From: Cognataquiflexum rubidum
GTDB lineage: Bacteria; Bacteroidota; Bacteroidia; Cytophagales; Cyclobacteriaceae
Reading direction: 5' to 3'
DNA: 64,000 nt
Assembly: GCF_022538115.1 (NCBI RefSeq)
Contig: NZ_JAKZAL010000010.1
Coordinates: 62,001 to 126,000 of the forward strand
Part shown: piece by piece, positions 28,967 to 36,482 of the stretch
Layout: each line of letters opens with the position of its first letter
How positions within the stretch are numbered: the first letter of the stretch is position 1
Made by a program: the position numbers and the translations under genes
The notes under the pieces: model-generated
Told to the model about the DNA's origin: nothing
The model's input: only the letters and a program-made list of their open reading frames with translations
Databases searched by the model: none

Positions 28967-30339
28967 AAAAAACAGTAGTCATAGATATCGTCGCTTTGTC
29001 CGGTCGGGTGATCGGCGAGCATACCCCATTTTTGAGAGATTGGATTGCAAAAGGCCAAAGGGCCACCATCGATCCGGTTTTGCCTGCCGTAACTTGTTCG
29101 GCGCAATCTGTTTACCTCACAGGAAAATGGCCTTCCGAAAACGGTATCGTCGGTAACGGTTGGTATTTCAGGGACGAATGCGAAATCAAGTTTTGGAGGC
29201 AATCAAACCACTTGGTTCAATCCGAAAAAATCTGGGATGTGGCTAAAAAAATCAATCCTGATTTTACGGTTTCCAATATGTTTTGGTGGTACAACATGTA
29301 CTCCAATGCGGATTATCAGGTAACCCCAAGGCCGCTTTATCCGGCCAATGGTCTAAAATTACCCGACTGCCACAGCCATCCGATGGATCTGAGGGATAGG
29401 TTACAGACAGAATTGGGACAGTTTCCGCTTTTTTCTTTTTGGGGACCAAACGCAAATATTGCCTCCACCAAATGGATTGCGGACGCATCCAAAAAAGTGG
29501 ACGAGTGGCACAATCCGACGCTGACGCTGATCTATTTGCCCCATTTGGATTATAAGTTGCAACAGTGCGGTATTGATTTTTCCAAAATCGGAAAAGAATT
29601 GGGCGAAATAGATGAAGTCGCCAAAGACCTAATCGGCTATTATGAAAAGCAGGGTGCCAAAGTGATTTTGCTCTCCGAATACGGCATCACTTCTGTCAAT
29701 CACCCGATCCACATCAACAGGATTTTGAGAGAAAAAGGATACATCGCTGTCAAAAATGAATTGGGATTGGAGACTTTGGACGCCGGGATATCCAAGGCTT
29801 TCGCTGTTTCTGACCACCAATTGGCACATATTTATGTCAAAGACAAAAAGGACATTCCAGCTGTGAAATCTTTGTTAGAAAGTATTTCCGGAATAGAATC
29901 GGTCTTGGATGAGGCAGGCAAAAAAGACTATCACCTCGACCATGAAAGATCAGGGGAATTGGTGGCTGTAGCCGACAAGGATTCCTGGTTTACGTATTAT
30001 TTTTGGTTGGATGATACCAAAGCGCCGGACTATGCGCGTTGTGTGGACATCCACCGCAAACCGGGTTATGACCCAGTAGAGATGTTTGCCGACCCAAAAA
30101 TCAAAATGCTAAAAGCCACTGTCGGCCTCAAAATCCTGAAGAAAAAACTTGGCTTCCGGTACCTGATGGACATCATTCCTTTGGATGCCAACTTGGTCAA
30201 AGGTTCACACGGTGCCATTCCCAAGGACAGCCTCGACCATCCGGTTTTCATCAGCCAAGATCCTGCATTGAATTCCAAAGCAAAACTCTCCCCCATCGAA
30301 ATCCAGGATTTGATTTTGAAATCGGTATTTGGCAATTGA
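28963..30339 (+). CDS. eboF: EboF, alkaline phosphatase / nucleotide pyrophosphatase-like
   Basis: The 458-residue protein starts at the ATG at 28963 (MKKTVVIDIVALSG), which overlaps the eboE stop. An upstream GTG frame is unnecessary. It belongs to the type I phosphodiesterase / nucleotide pyrophosphatase branch of the alkaline phosphatase superfamily: metal-binding Asp8, nucleophile Thr44 in PAVTCSAQS, YLPHLDY, and HxxxxH-type ligands in SDHQLAH and GSHG. No signal peptide is present, so it probably acts in the cytosol on a phosphate or phosphodiester intermediate. It is the last gene of the six-gene operon; palindromic repeats follow at 30486-30594. Confidence 0.88.
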   Translation: MKKTVVIDIVALSGRVIGEHTPFLRDWIAKGQRATIDPVLPAVTCSAQSVYLTGKWPSENGIVGNGWYFRDECEIKFWRQSNHLVQSEKIWDVAKKINPDFTVSNMFWWYNMYSNADYQVTPRPLYPANGLKLPDCHSHPMDLRDRLQTELGQFPLFSFWGPNANIASTKWIADASKKVDEWHNPTLTLIYLPHLDYKLQQCGIDFSKIGKELGEIDEVAKDLIGYYEKQGAKVILLSEYGITSVNHPIHINRILREKGYIAVKNELGLETLDAGISKAFAVSDHQLAHIYVKDKKDIPAVKSLLESISGIESVLDEAGKKDYHLDHERSGELVAVADKDSWFTYYFWLDDTKAPDYARCVDIHRKPGYDPVEMFADPKIKMLKATVGLKILKKKLGFRYLMDIIPLDANLVKGSHGAIPKDSLDHPVFISQDPALNSKAKLSPIEIQDLILKSVFGN

Positions 30340-30650
30340 GATATTTGAGAAATTAACCGCAATGAGCGCAAAGGTTTCGCAAAGTGCTCCTCTCCTTAAT
30401 TTTTCACCACGGAGTACCCAAAGGGCGCAGAGGTGAATTCATCAGAATAAATTGATTTTACTATTGTGGTTCAATTTTTCCTGCCGTTGTCAGTGTCTCC
30501 ACCGACAACCCTATTATTGCTCATTGAAAAGTCAGTGGAGAAACTGACTTGGGCAGATGAAATTTTCGGGTTATGGGTTCGGCAGTGCCGAACCAAATTT
30601 TAAGAAAAGGTCTGAGCATGCATGTAAGTACCTTTGGTGACTTTGCTTTT
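30340..30650. repeat. Gap with three palindromes between eboF and the DUF1016 gene
   Basis: This 311-bp gap has no ORF and holds three hairpins. GTTGTCAGTG/CACCGACAAC at 30486-30509 has one A-C mismatch. AAGTCAGT/ACTGACTT at 30529-30550 is perfect. GGTTCGGCA/TGCCGAACC at 30576-30594 has a 1-nt centre. A GC-richer remnant near 30409-30435 (CACGGAGTACCCAAAGGGCG) resembles other dispersed repeats. The last hairpin could end transcripts from either side. Confidence 0.65.
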
Positions 30651-31682
30651 CTATTTTTGGTCGTTTTCAAGTTTATGTTTTATCAATATTTTTTCTCGTT
30701 CTATTTCTTCTGCCAATTCTTTTTCTGTTGGTAGATACGGCATGTATTTAGTTGCAAAAAGTTGTTTGTGTTCTTTGAGTATTGAATATTGAACAACAGT
30801 TTCGTCTTTTTCTGCACAAAGTATAATACCAATTGACGGATTGTCTTCGGGTTGTTTTTTTAAATCGTCATACATTCTGATATACATATCCATTTGTCCC
30901 GTGTCTTGGTGTGTAAGTTTGGTTGTTTTCAAGTCAAACAATACAAAACATTTTAGAATGTAATTGTAAAATACAAGGTCAATGTAAAAATGAGATGTTT
31001 CGGTACTTATGCGGACTTGTCTGCCAACGAATGAAAACCCTTTTCCTAATTCTAACAAAAACTGTTGCAAATTTTCAATTAAGGCTGTTTCAATTTCATT
31101 TTCAGTAGCGGTAATTGGTTGAGGAAGATTTAAAAATTCAAAAACGTAAGGGTCTTTAATGAAATCTGTTTTTGTGTGCTTTTCTAATGTTGTACTGTGT
31201 TCCAATGCCTCTTTTTTATCTTGTGAAGAAAGCAATCGGTGATAATACGAAGTATTGATATTGCGCTCTAAAACTCGGGAACTCCAATTTTGTTCTTCGG
31301 TTTCTTTCAAATAATAGTTTCTTGCTTCGGGATTTTCAACTCGCATTATGAGTCGATGATGTGTCCAAGTTAATTTGCTACGCAGTGCGTAGCAATTCTC
31401 TTTATCGGAATAAGTAAGGTAAAACTGTCTGAAATTTCGAAGATTGGAATAGGAAAACCCTTTCCCAAATTCAGAAGTTAGTGTACTAGACAGGTTTTTC
31501 AAAACGGCTTCGCCATATTCTGCTTTTTCTTTTCCGTTTTGTTCTTCTTCTACAATCTTTTTCCCGATTAGCCAATACGCCTCAACCATTGCTGAATTTA
31601 CTGCTTGATAGGCTTTTTGTCGGGCTTGTTCTAAAATAAGTTTTATTTCGGAAATGTATGTATCAGGCTTTACGAAACTCAT
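30651..31682 (-). CDS. YhcG/DUF1016 family PDDEXK nuclease domain protein
   Basis: The 343-residue protein has a DUF1016 N-terminal domain (about 10-160, AYWLIGKKIVEEEQ, YSNLRNFRQFY) and a C-terminal PDDEXK-like nuclease domain (about 190-330). Putative catalytic residues are Asp235 in FYIDLVFYN, Asp250 and Lys252 in LFDLKTTKL, followed by QDTGQMDMYI. In many homologues the second acid is Glu. The start is the ATG at 31682; an upstream TTG is rejected. The gene is visibly more AT-rich than its neighbours, flanked by palindromes and unrelated to the genes on either side, which suggests horizontal acquisition. The family is often found beside restriction or other mobile systems, but none is seen here. 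Function is unproven. Confidence 0.88.
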   Translation of the reverse strand: MSFVKPDTYISEIKLILEQARQKAYQAVNSAMVEAYWLIGKKIVEEEQNGKEKAEYGEAVLKNLSSTLTSEFGKGFSYSNLRNFRQFYLTYSDKENCYALRSKLTWTHHRLIMRVENPEARNYYLKETEEQNWSSRVLERNINTSYYHRLLSSQDKKEALEHSTTLEKHTKTDFIKDPYVFEFLNLPQPITATENEIETALIENLQQFLLELGKGFSFVGRQVRISTETSHFYIDLVFYNYILKCFVLFDLKTTKLTHQDTGQMDMYIRMYDDLKKQPEDNPSIGIILCAEKDETVVQYSILKEHKQLFATKYMPYLPTEKELAEEIEREKILIKHKLENDQK

Positions 31683-31800
31683 AATCAACTGTTTTAGAAA
31701 CTGTAATTTACAACAATTTTGCTCCTTGCCATATCACTTTTACACCCCAACTTTCTATGTTAGCACAGTTTGATAGCATGGTCACTTACTCAGAAGTAAA

Positions 31801-33081
31801 TTACAACCCCGTCGCCCTCGTATTCTCTCCCCTTTTTTGAATCAGCTGCTTTCGGATTTCATGTTGTCTGTAAATGGAAATAGGTTCCAAAGCCCCACCA
31901 GATTGCAACCGGGCTTCTTTCAATAATGGCCTCACATCCGTCAAAAAAGCTTTTTGCAGGATTTCCTGCGCCATCACCACATCGCCATTAAGTTGATGTT
32001 CGGTCAGTTTCACCCGATCCACCAAAAGGGATTTGGCATAGGCAATCTTGATCGCCTCCAACGCCTGCATCAGGTCCTCCAAGGGATCTTTGGTATTGTG
32101 GCTCGCATCGATCATCCAAGAGATACTTTCCCAAGTCTGACAACCGTCTTCTGTGCCTGCCACAAGTTCAAGGAAGATCAAAAACAACTGATAAGGTTTG
32201 ATACTGCCTGTAGTCAGGTCATCGTCTCCAAACCTAGAATCGTTGAAATGGAATCCCGCCAACTGATTTTGTCCCAATAAAATCCCCACAATCTGCTCAA
32301 TATTGGTATTGGGAAGGTGGTGTCCAAGATCGACAAGGACTTTGGCCCGGTCTCCCAATTGCCTGCACAGCATATGAGAGGTGCCCCAATCCGGAATCAC
32401 TGTACTGTAAAAATTCGGTTCGTAAGGCTTGTACTCCAGCAGCAGTTTCCAGTCTTTGGGCATTGACCCATAGATTTTTTGAAGGGATTCAAAGGTATTG
32501 TCCAAAGCCCTACGGAAACTTTGCTGACCGGGGAAGTTGCTTCCATCGGCCAACCAAACAGTCAGTCCTTTGCTCCCCAACTTTTCCCCAACTTCAATCA
32601 CTTGTTTGTTATGGGCAACTGCCTGTTCTCTGACCTTTGGGTCATTGTGACTCAGCGAACCAAATTTATAGCTTTTCTCCTGCCCATAATCCTGAAAGGT
32701 GTTGGAATTGACCGCATCAAAACCGATGTTGTGGCTTTTGGCAAGCTGCATGATTGCGGCATAATCTGATGGAATGTCCCAGGGAATATGCAGAGAAACA
32801 GCATCTGTACTTTTGGTGAGTTTGGCCAAAAGGCCAATATCTTGGATTTTCTCTTCCAAAGACCTTGGCTCTCCCCCTATTCCAAATCTCCCAAATCTCG
32901 TTCCTCCTGCACCCAATGCCCAACTTGGCACCGCGATCTGAAAACTTCTGATTTTCAAAAGTATTTTCTCGATTGAAATCCCTTCATCCTCCAATTGCGA
33001 AGCCAAAGCAGCAAAGGACTTCTGATGAAGGGCTACATATTTGGAATTTGATTCCTGTATATTTTCAGTTGTCAGATGCAT
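31801..33081 (-). CDS. rhaI: L-rhamnose isomerase (RhaI type)
   Basis: The 426-residue sugar isomerase should convert L-rhamnose to L-rhamnulose in the cytosol. The start is the ATG at 33081 (MHLTTENIQ); a longer frame to 33126 overlaps the next gene more deeply and lacks family similarity. The xylose-isomerase-like TIM barrel shows AVPSWALGAGGTRFGRF near the N-terminus, LLEYKPYEPNFYS, VLVDLGHHLPN and AGFHFNDSRFGDDDL, which carry the expected metal ligands. It resembles the Pseudomonas/Bacillus-type isomerase more than E. coli RhaA. It is the last gene of a minus-strand operon with the small membrane protein and the permease. Specificity is inferred from the neighbouring aldolase and mutarotase. 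Confidence 0.85.
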   Translation of the reverse strand: MHLTTENIQESNSKYVALHQKSFAALASQLEDEGISIEKILLKIRSFQIAVPSWALGAGGTRFGRFGIGGEPRSLEEKIQDIGLLAKLTKSTDAVSLHIPWDIPSDYAAIMQLAKSHNIGFDAVNSNTFQDYGQEKSYKFGSLSHNDPKVREQAVAHNKQVIEVGEKLGSKGLTVWLADGSNFPGQQSFRRALDNTFESLQKIYGSMPKDWKLLLEYKPYEPNFYSTVIPDWGTSHMLCRQLGDRAKVLVDLGHHLPNTNIEQIVGILLGQNQLAGFHFNDSRFGDDDLTTGSIKPYQLFLIFLELVAGTEDGCQTWESISWMIDASHNTKDPLEDLMQALEAIKIAYAKSLLVDRVKLTEHQLNGDVVMAQEILQKAFLTDVRPLLKEARLQSGGALEPISIYRQHEIRKQLIQKRGENTRATGL

Positions 33082-33259
33082 TGTCTTTGTCCGTTTTCTT
33101 GTTGATCCAAAAAGGCGCTGTGCCAAACCACAATACCATCCCGACCGCCATCAGGGTCGTATTGGTCTGCATGCTAATTTTACCCAAAAATACCAATACC
33201 GATGGTATAATGGACAAGGCCAAACCGATGTAAGAAATGATGATCAATAGGATTTTCAT
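33065..33259 (-). CDS. Small two-helix membrane protein of the rhamnose operon
   Basis: The 64-residue protein starts at the ATG at 33259 (MKILLIIISYIG). Two hydrophobic segments are visible, about residues 2-24 and 34-50, and a charged tail KKTDKDNASDN follows. The start overlaps the permease stop by 4 nt, and its end overlaps the isomerase start by 17 nt, so translation is coupled at both ends. I do not recognise a named family. It may be an accessory subunit of the permease, or it may simply keep the operon coupled. Confidence 0.75.
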   Translation of the reverse strand: MKILLIIISYIGLALSIIPSVLVFLGKISMQTNTTLMAVGMVLWFGTAPFWINKKTDKDNASDN

Positions 33260-34656
33260 ACGAGCGCCTCCTTTCCTTTTGGGTATAATGTATTGGATAA
33301 AATCAAAAATGTGAATACGGCGATAAACCATCCGGGTAAACCAAGGAAGAAAATGTCGATTCCGAATCCCAGATTCAAACCCAGACAGATGGCCAAAGTA
33401 ATCAGCCAGGTAAAGAAAGTGGCATTTGAAAAGGAGATATTTCGATTATACGCCATTTCCTGTGTTATCCCAAACCTTGGAGAAAGGTAAAAATCCGCAA
33501 ATATCACCGCTCCCATCGGCATCAGTACCAAGCCATATAAGGCTACAAAGTCCAAGAGCTTCATCACCAAGGCCGGAAAGCAAGCGGCTATGCTTGTTAC
33601 CGCACCGACCCAAGCGGTGACTTTCCAGGTTTTCATTTTTGGGAAAACACCCTGCAAAGCCAGTCCTGCACGGTAGATCGTAGGATTGGCGGTCGACCAA
33701 CCGGCGACTACCACACAAACGGCACCCGCCAAACCTGCGGCACCATAAGCTATCGGTCCGGGTGCAAATTCAGTGGAAAAATTGCTGCTTTGAAGAAATG
33801 CTGCATATAGAATTCCAGAAGATATCCATGCAATGAAATGCCCGATAAACATCCCTGAAAATGAAAGAAAGCCATATTTCCAGGATTTTGCATAGCGGAG
33901 AATCGTCAGGTCGGACATCCCGATATGCATCGCCATATTGCAAAACCAGGCAAAGAACAGCACATGCCAAAAGGAAAATTTGCTCACCCCCTCTAAAGGA
34001 ATTCCTGTCCAGATCACCTTATTGGCAACAGCCCAAAACTCCGAAAAACGCGTAACTCCAAGTTCTGGTAAAATCGCCAAAGCTGCAGACAAAAAAATCA
34101 AAATCATCCAAGGTGCCGCCACATTCGCAAACCTTGCGACTTGGTTGTACCCTTTGATCGCTACCAAAGTGGTCAAAAAACCGATCACCAATACCACCAA
34201 AACCCACCCTAAAGATGTGGGTAGCCAGGTTGTGAGCGTCGGCATGGTCAGGTTAAAAGGAATGCCAACGGCTGTCGCTGACACTGCAATCATTGATCCC
34301 GCCAAGAAGCAAAACATCAGCGCATTCACAACATTGTAGATCGATACCATCTTGTACCCGCAGATCCGCTCCAATTGGTAATAAAGCGTCATTCTTTTTG
34401 AAGTCGCTATCGGCGCCGTCATCAGTCCCCAACTCAATACTGCCAGGATGTTTCCCAAAATCAATCCAGAAAAAAAATCAAACGCACCGACGCCGTGCGC
34501 TACAAAGAGCGGTCCGATGACAAATTCTGTTCCGGCCGTATGTTCTCCGGCATACATTCCAAGGAAACTCCGCCAACCTTTCTGTGCGGAAGCGGGAACA
34601 GGTTCGCGCTCGTATTCATTGACTGCCGGGCCGGTGTTTTGGGTTTGTGGGCTCAT
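33256..34656 (-). CDS. NCS1-like (purine-cytosine permease-type) sugar transporter candidate
   Basis: The 466-residue protein has about 12 transmembrane segments. It resembles the NCS1 cation symporter family, with SFLGMYAGEHTAGTEFVIGP in the first segment and GWSTANPTIYRAGLALQG midway. Family members usually move nucleobases, hydantoins or thiamine. Here it lies in an operon with the rhamnose isomerase and faces the kinase gene, so L-rhamnose uptake across the inner membrane is the contextual proposal. The N-terminal 25 residues are polar and cytosolic. Transcription must start in the 371-bp divergent region shared with the kinase. Confidence 0.8.
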   Translation of the reverse strand: MSPQTQNTGPAVNEYEREPVPASAQKGWRSFLGMYAGEHTAGTEFVIGPLFVAHGVGAFDFFSGLILGNILAVLSWGLMTAPIATSKRMTLYYQLERICGYKMVSIYNVVNALMFCFLAGSMIAVSATAVGIPFNLTMPTLTTWLPTSLGWVLVVLVIGFLTTLVAIKGYNQVARFANVAAPWMILIFLSAALAILPELGVTRFSEFWAVANKVIWTGIPLEGVSKFSFWHVLFFAWFCNMAMHIGMSDLTILRYAKSWKYGFLSFSGMFIGHFIAWISSGILYAAFLQSSNFSTEFAPGPIAYGAAGLAGAVCVVVAGWSTANPTIYRAGLALQGVFPKMKTWKVTAWVGAVTSIAACFPALVMKLLDFVALYGLVLMPMGAVIFADFYLSPRFGITQEMAYNRNISFSNATFFTWLITLAICLGLNLGFGIDIFFLGLPGWFIAVFTFLILSNTLYPKGKEALV

Positions 34657-35027
34657 AAGATCGGGTTAATCTAGTAAGTAAAAGAATAAAAATCCAGTCG
34701 CTATCCTGCACTGTCCGCACCAAACAAAAATGCAAAATTTTGAATAATTTGGGTTTAAATTGCCTCCATTTCTTGCCATATTGGGGAGATATTAAGTGGT
34801 TATCAGCTTCTTTGCAAGTATGCCAAGATTCTTATTCAGACATGACGGAAGACCGAAGTCGGAAGACCGATGTGCCGGACATTTCAGCATCCTGCCAAGA
34901 AGTATAGATTTTCCATTTCTTTGGCACCATTACGAAAATAAGTATTGAATTAACCGAAAACTTCAAACCCAAAATAACCTGTTGGATCTCTTTTCAATGG
35001 GTTAGTCTTATTGCTGACGGAAATTAT
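34657..35027. promoter_or_regulatory. Divergent control region between permease and rhamnulokinase genes
   Basis: The 371-bp gap separates two divergent rhamnose genes and must hold both promoters. No clear -33/-7 pair is visible. A repeat at 34801-34872 (listed separately) occupies its middle. A regulator site is expected here, but I could not find a convincing dyad. Confidence 0.45.
34801..34872 (+). repeat. Copy 1 of an inverted repeat flanking the kinase-aldolase block
   Basis: The left part (CAGCTTCTTTGCAAGTATGC ... CTTATTCAGAC) aligns with the reverse complement of 38887-38960 (CAGCCTCTTTGCAAATGGCT ... CCTAATTCAGAC). Both copies then run into GACGGAAGAC/CCGAAG units. The two copies face opposite ways and bracket the kinase and aldolase-dehydrogenase genes. 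Confidence 0.65.
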
Positions 35028-36386
35028 ATGGAAGCCTATCTGATCTTTGATATTGGGAAAACCAACAAAAAAGCGATCCTCTACAACCCGGACTTTGTAA
35101 TTCTCGAAGAGTCCAGCATGCATGTACCAGAGATCCAAGACGATGATGGTTTTCCCTGCGATGACCTGATGAAGGTCAGCAATTGGGTTTTGGAGGTAAC
35201 TGAAAATTTTCTGAAGGATCCAAAATACCAGGTCTTCGGAATTAACTTTTCGGCTTATGGCGCCAGTTTGGTACATGTGGATGAAGAAGGAAAGGTCTGT
35301 ACGCCTTTCTACAATTACCTGAAACCGGTACCTGAATCACTTTGGGAAAAGTTCTTAGCAGAAGAAGAAAATCTCCTCCAAAAAACCGCAAGCCCGGCAT
35401 TGAGGATGCTCAACAGCGGATTCCAGCTTTATTGGCTGAAGCATGAAAAACCGGAACTTTTCAAAAATATCCGATTCAGCTTCCACCTTCCCCAATACTT
35501 TTCTTTTCTTCTGACCCGAGAAAAATGGAATGACTATACCGGAGTCGGTTGCCACACCTGTTTTTGGGATTTTGAGAAAAAGGATTTTGCCCATTGGGTA
35601 AAGAAAACCCGGATTGAAAAAATCCTTCCTCCGTTTCCCACCGAAACCGGAGTGGACAAAAATCTCTTTGGCCAAAATGTGAAAATAGGTTTTGGGATGC
35701 ATGACAGTTCTGCTGCTTTGCTTCCGTACATACGTTTGATTGATCATCCATTTATCCTGATTTCAACAGGAACCTGGAGCATTTCACTGAATCCATTTGA
35801 TCAGCAAACTTTGACAGCCGAAGAATTGGAAAGCGACTGTCTGAGTTTCTTGCAGCCTGATGGAAGGAAAGTAAAAGGAGCGCGGATTTTCCTAGGCAAA
35901 GAATACGAAGTACAGGTCAACAGGATTGCTTCCCATTTTGGGGATACTGTCGAAAGGCTACAAAAACTGGAGTTCTCCCAAAAACGGATCATTTCCCTTT
36001 TCGCAGCAAACAAAAAAGACGTGTTCAGTCCTATCAGCTTCCAAGGTTCAGGACCAAAAGTCAAATGGGAAGGACGTGAAAATCCTTTGGATGAATTTAC
36101 AAATGCCGAAGAAGCCTGCCTGCAACTTATGCTCGATCTGGCCAAATGGCAGCAATGCAGCACGGATTTGGTGTTAGGCAAAAGCGAAGTCACGGATATC
36201 ATCCTCGCGGGAGGATTTACCAAGAACAAAACCTTTTTGGCTTTCCTTCAACTCCTATATCCAAACAAAAAAATCTACCTCAGCAACCAGCCACGGGCAT
36301 CTGCATTGGGGGCTTTGCTCGCTTTGGACCAAAGCAAATTGAAACAGGATATTCTTAGGATCAAGGAATTTGAAACCGGCTTATAG
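35028..36386 (+). CDS. FGGY-family carbohydrate kinase, probable L-rhamnulokinase
   Basis: The 452-residue cytosolic kinase probably phosphorylates L-rhamnulose at O1. The FGGY N-terminal phosphate loop is FDIGKTNKKA (residues 7-16). GFGMHDSSAALLPY and STGTWSISLNP mark the substrate and adenosine regions, and ILAGGFTKNKTFLAFL marks the C-terminal lobe. The normal family length is about 450-500. Neighbouring isomerase and aldolase genes point to rhamnulose; L-fuculose kinase is the main alternative. The start at ATG 35028 gives a clean N-terminus (MEAYLIFDIGKTN). The aldolase gene follows after 96 bp on the same strand. Confidence 0.85.
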   Translation: MEAYLIFDIGKTNKKAILYNPDFVILEESSMHVPEIQDDDGFPCDDLMKVSNWVLEVTENFLKDPKYQVFGINFSAYGASLVHVDEEGKVCTPFYNYLKPVPESLWEKFLAEEENLLQKTASPALRMLNSGFQLYWLKHEKPELFKNIRFSFHLPQYFSFLLTREKWNDYTGVGCHTCFWDFEKKDFAHWVKKTRIEKILPPFPTETGVDKNLFGQNVKIGFGMHDSSAALLPYIRLIDHPFILISTGTWSISLNPFDQQTLTAEELESDCLSFLQPDGRKVKGARIFLGKEYEVQVNRIASHFGDTVERLQKLEFSQKRIISLFAANKKDVFSPISFQGSGPKVKWEGRENPLDEFTNAEEACLQLMLDLAKWQQCSTDLVLGKSEVTDIILAGGFTKNKTFLAFLQLLYPNKKIYLSNQPRASALGALLALDQSKLKQDILRIKEFETGL

Positions 36387-36482
36387 CGCCATTCTTCCTA
36401 CCTTAGACACAAATTCCAAGATAGTACAGGACACATTAACAGCACCAAACCGTCAATTTTATCTATCAAAATTGAAACAAAA

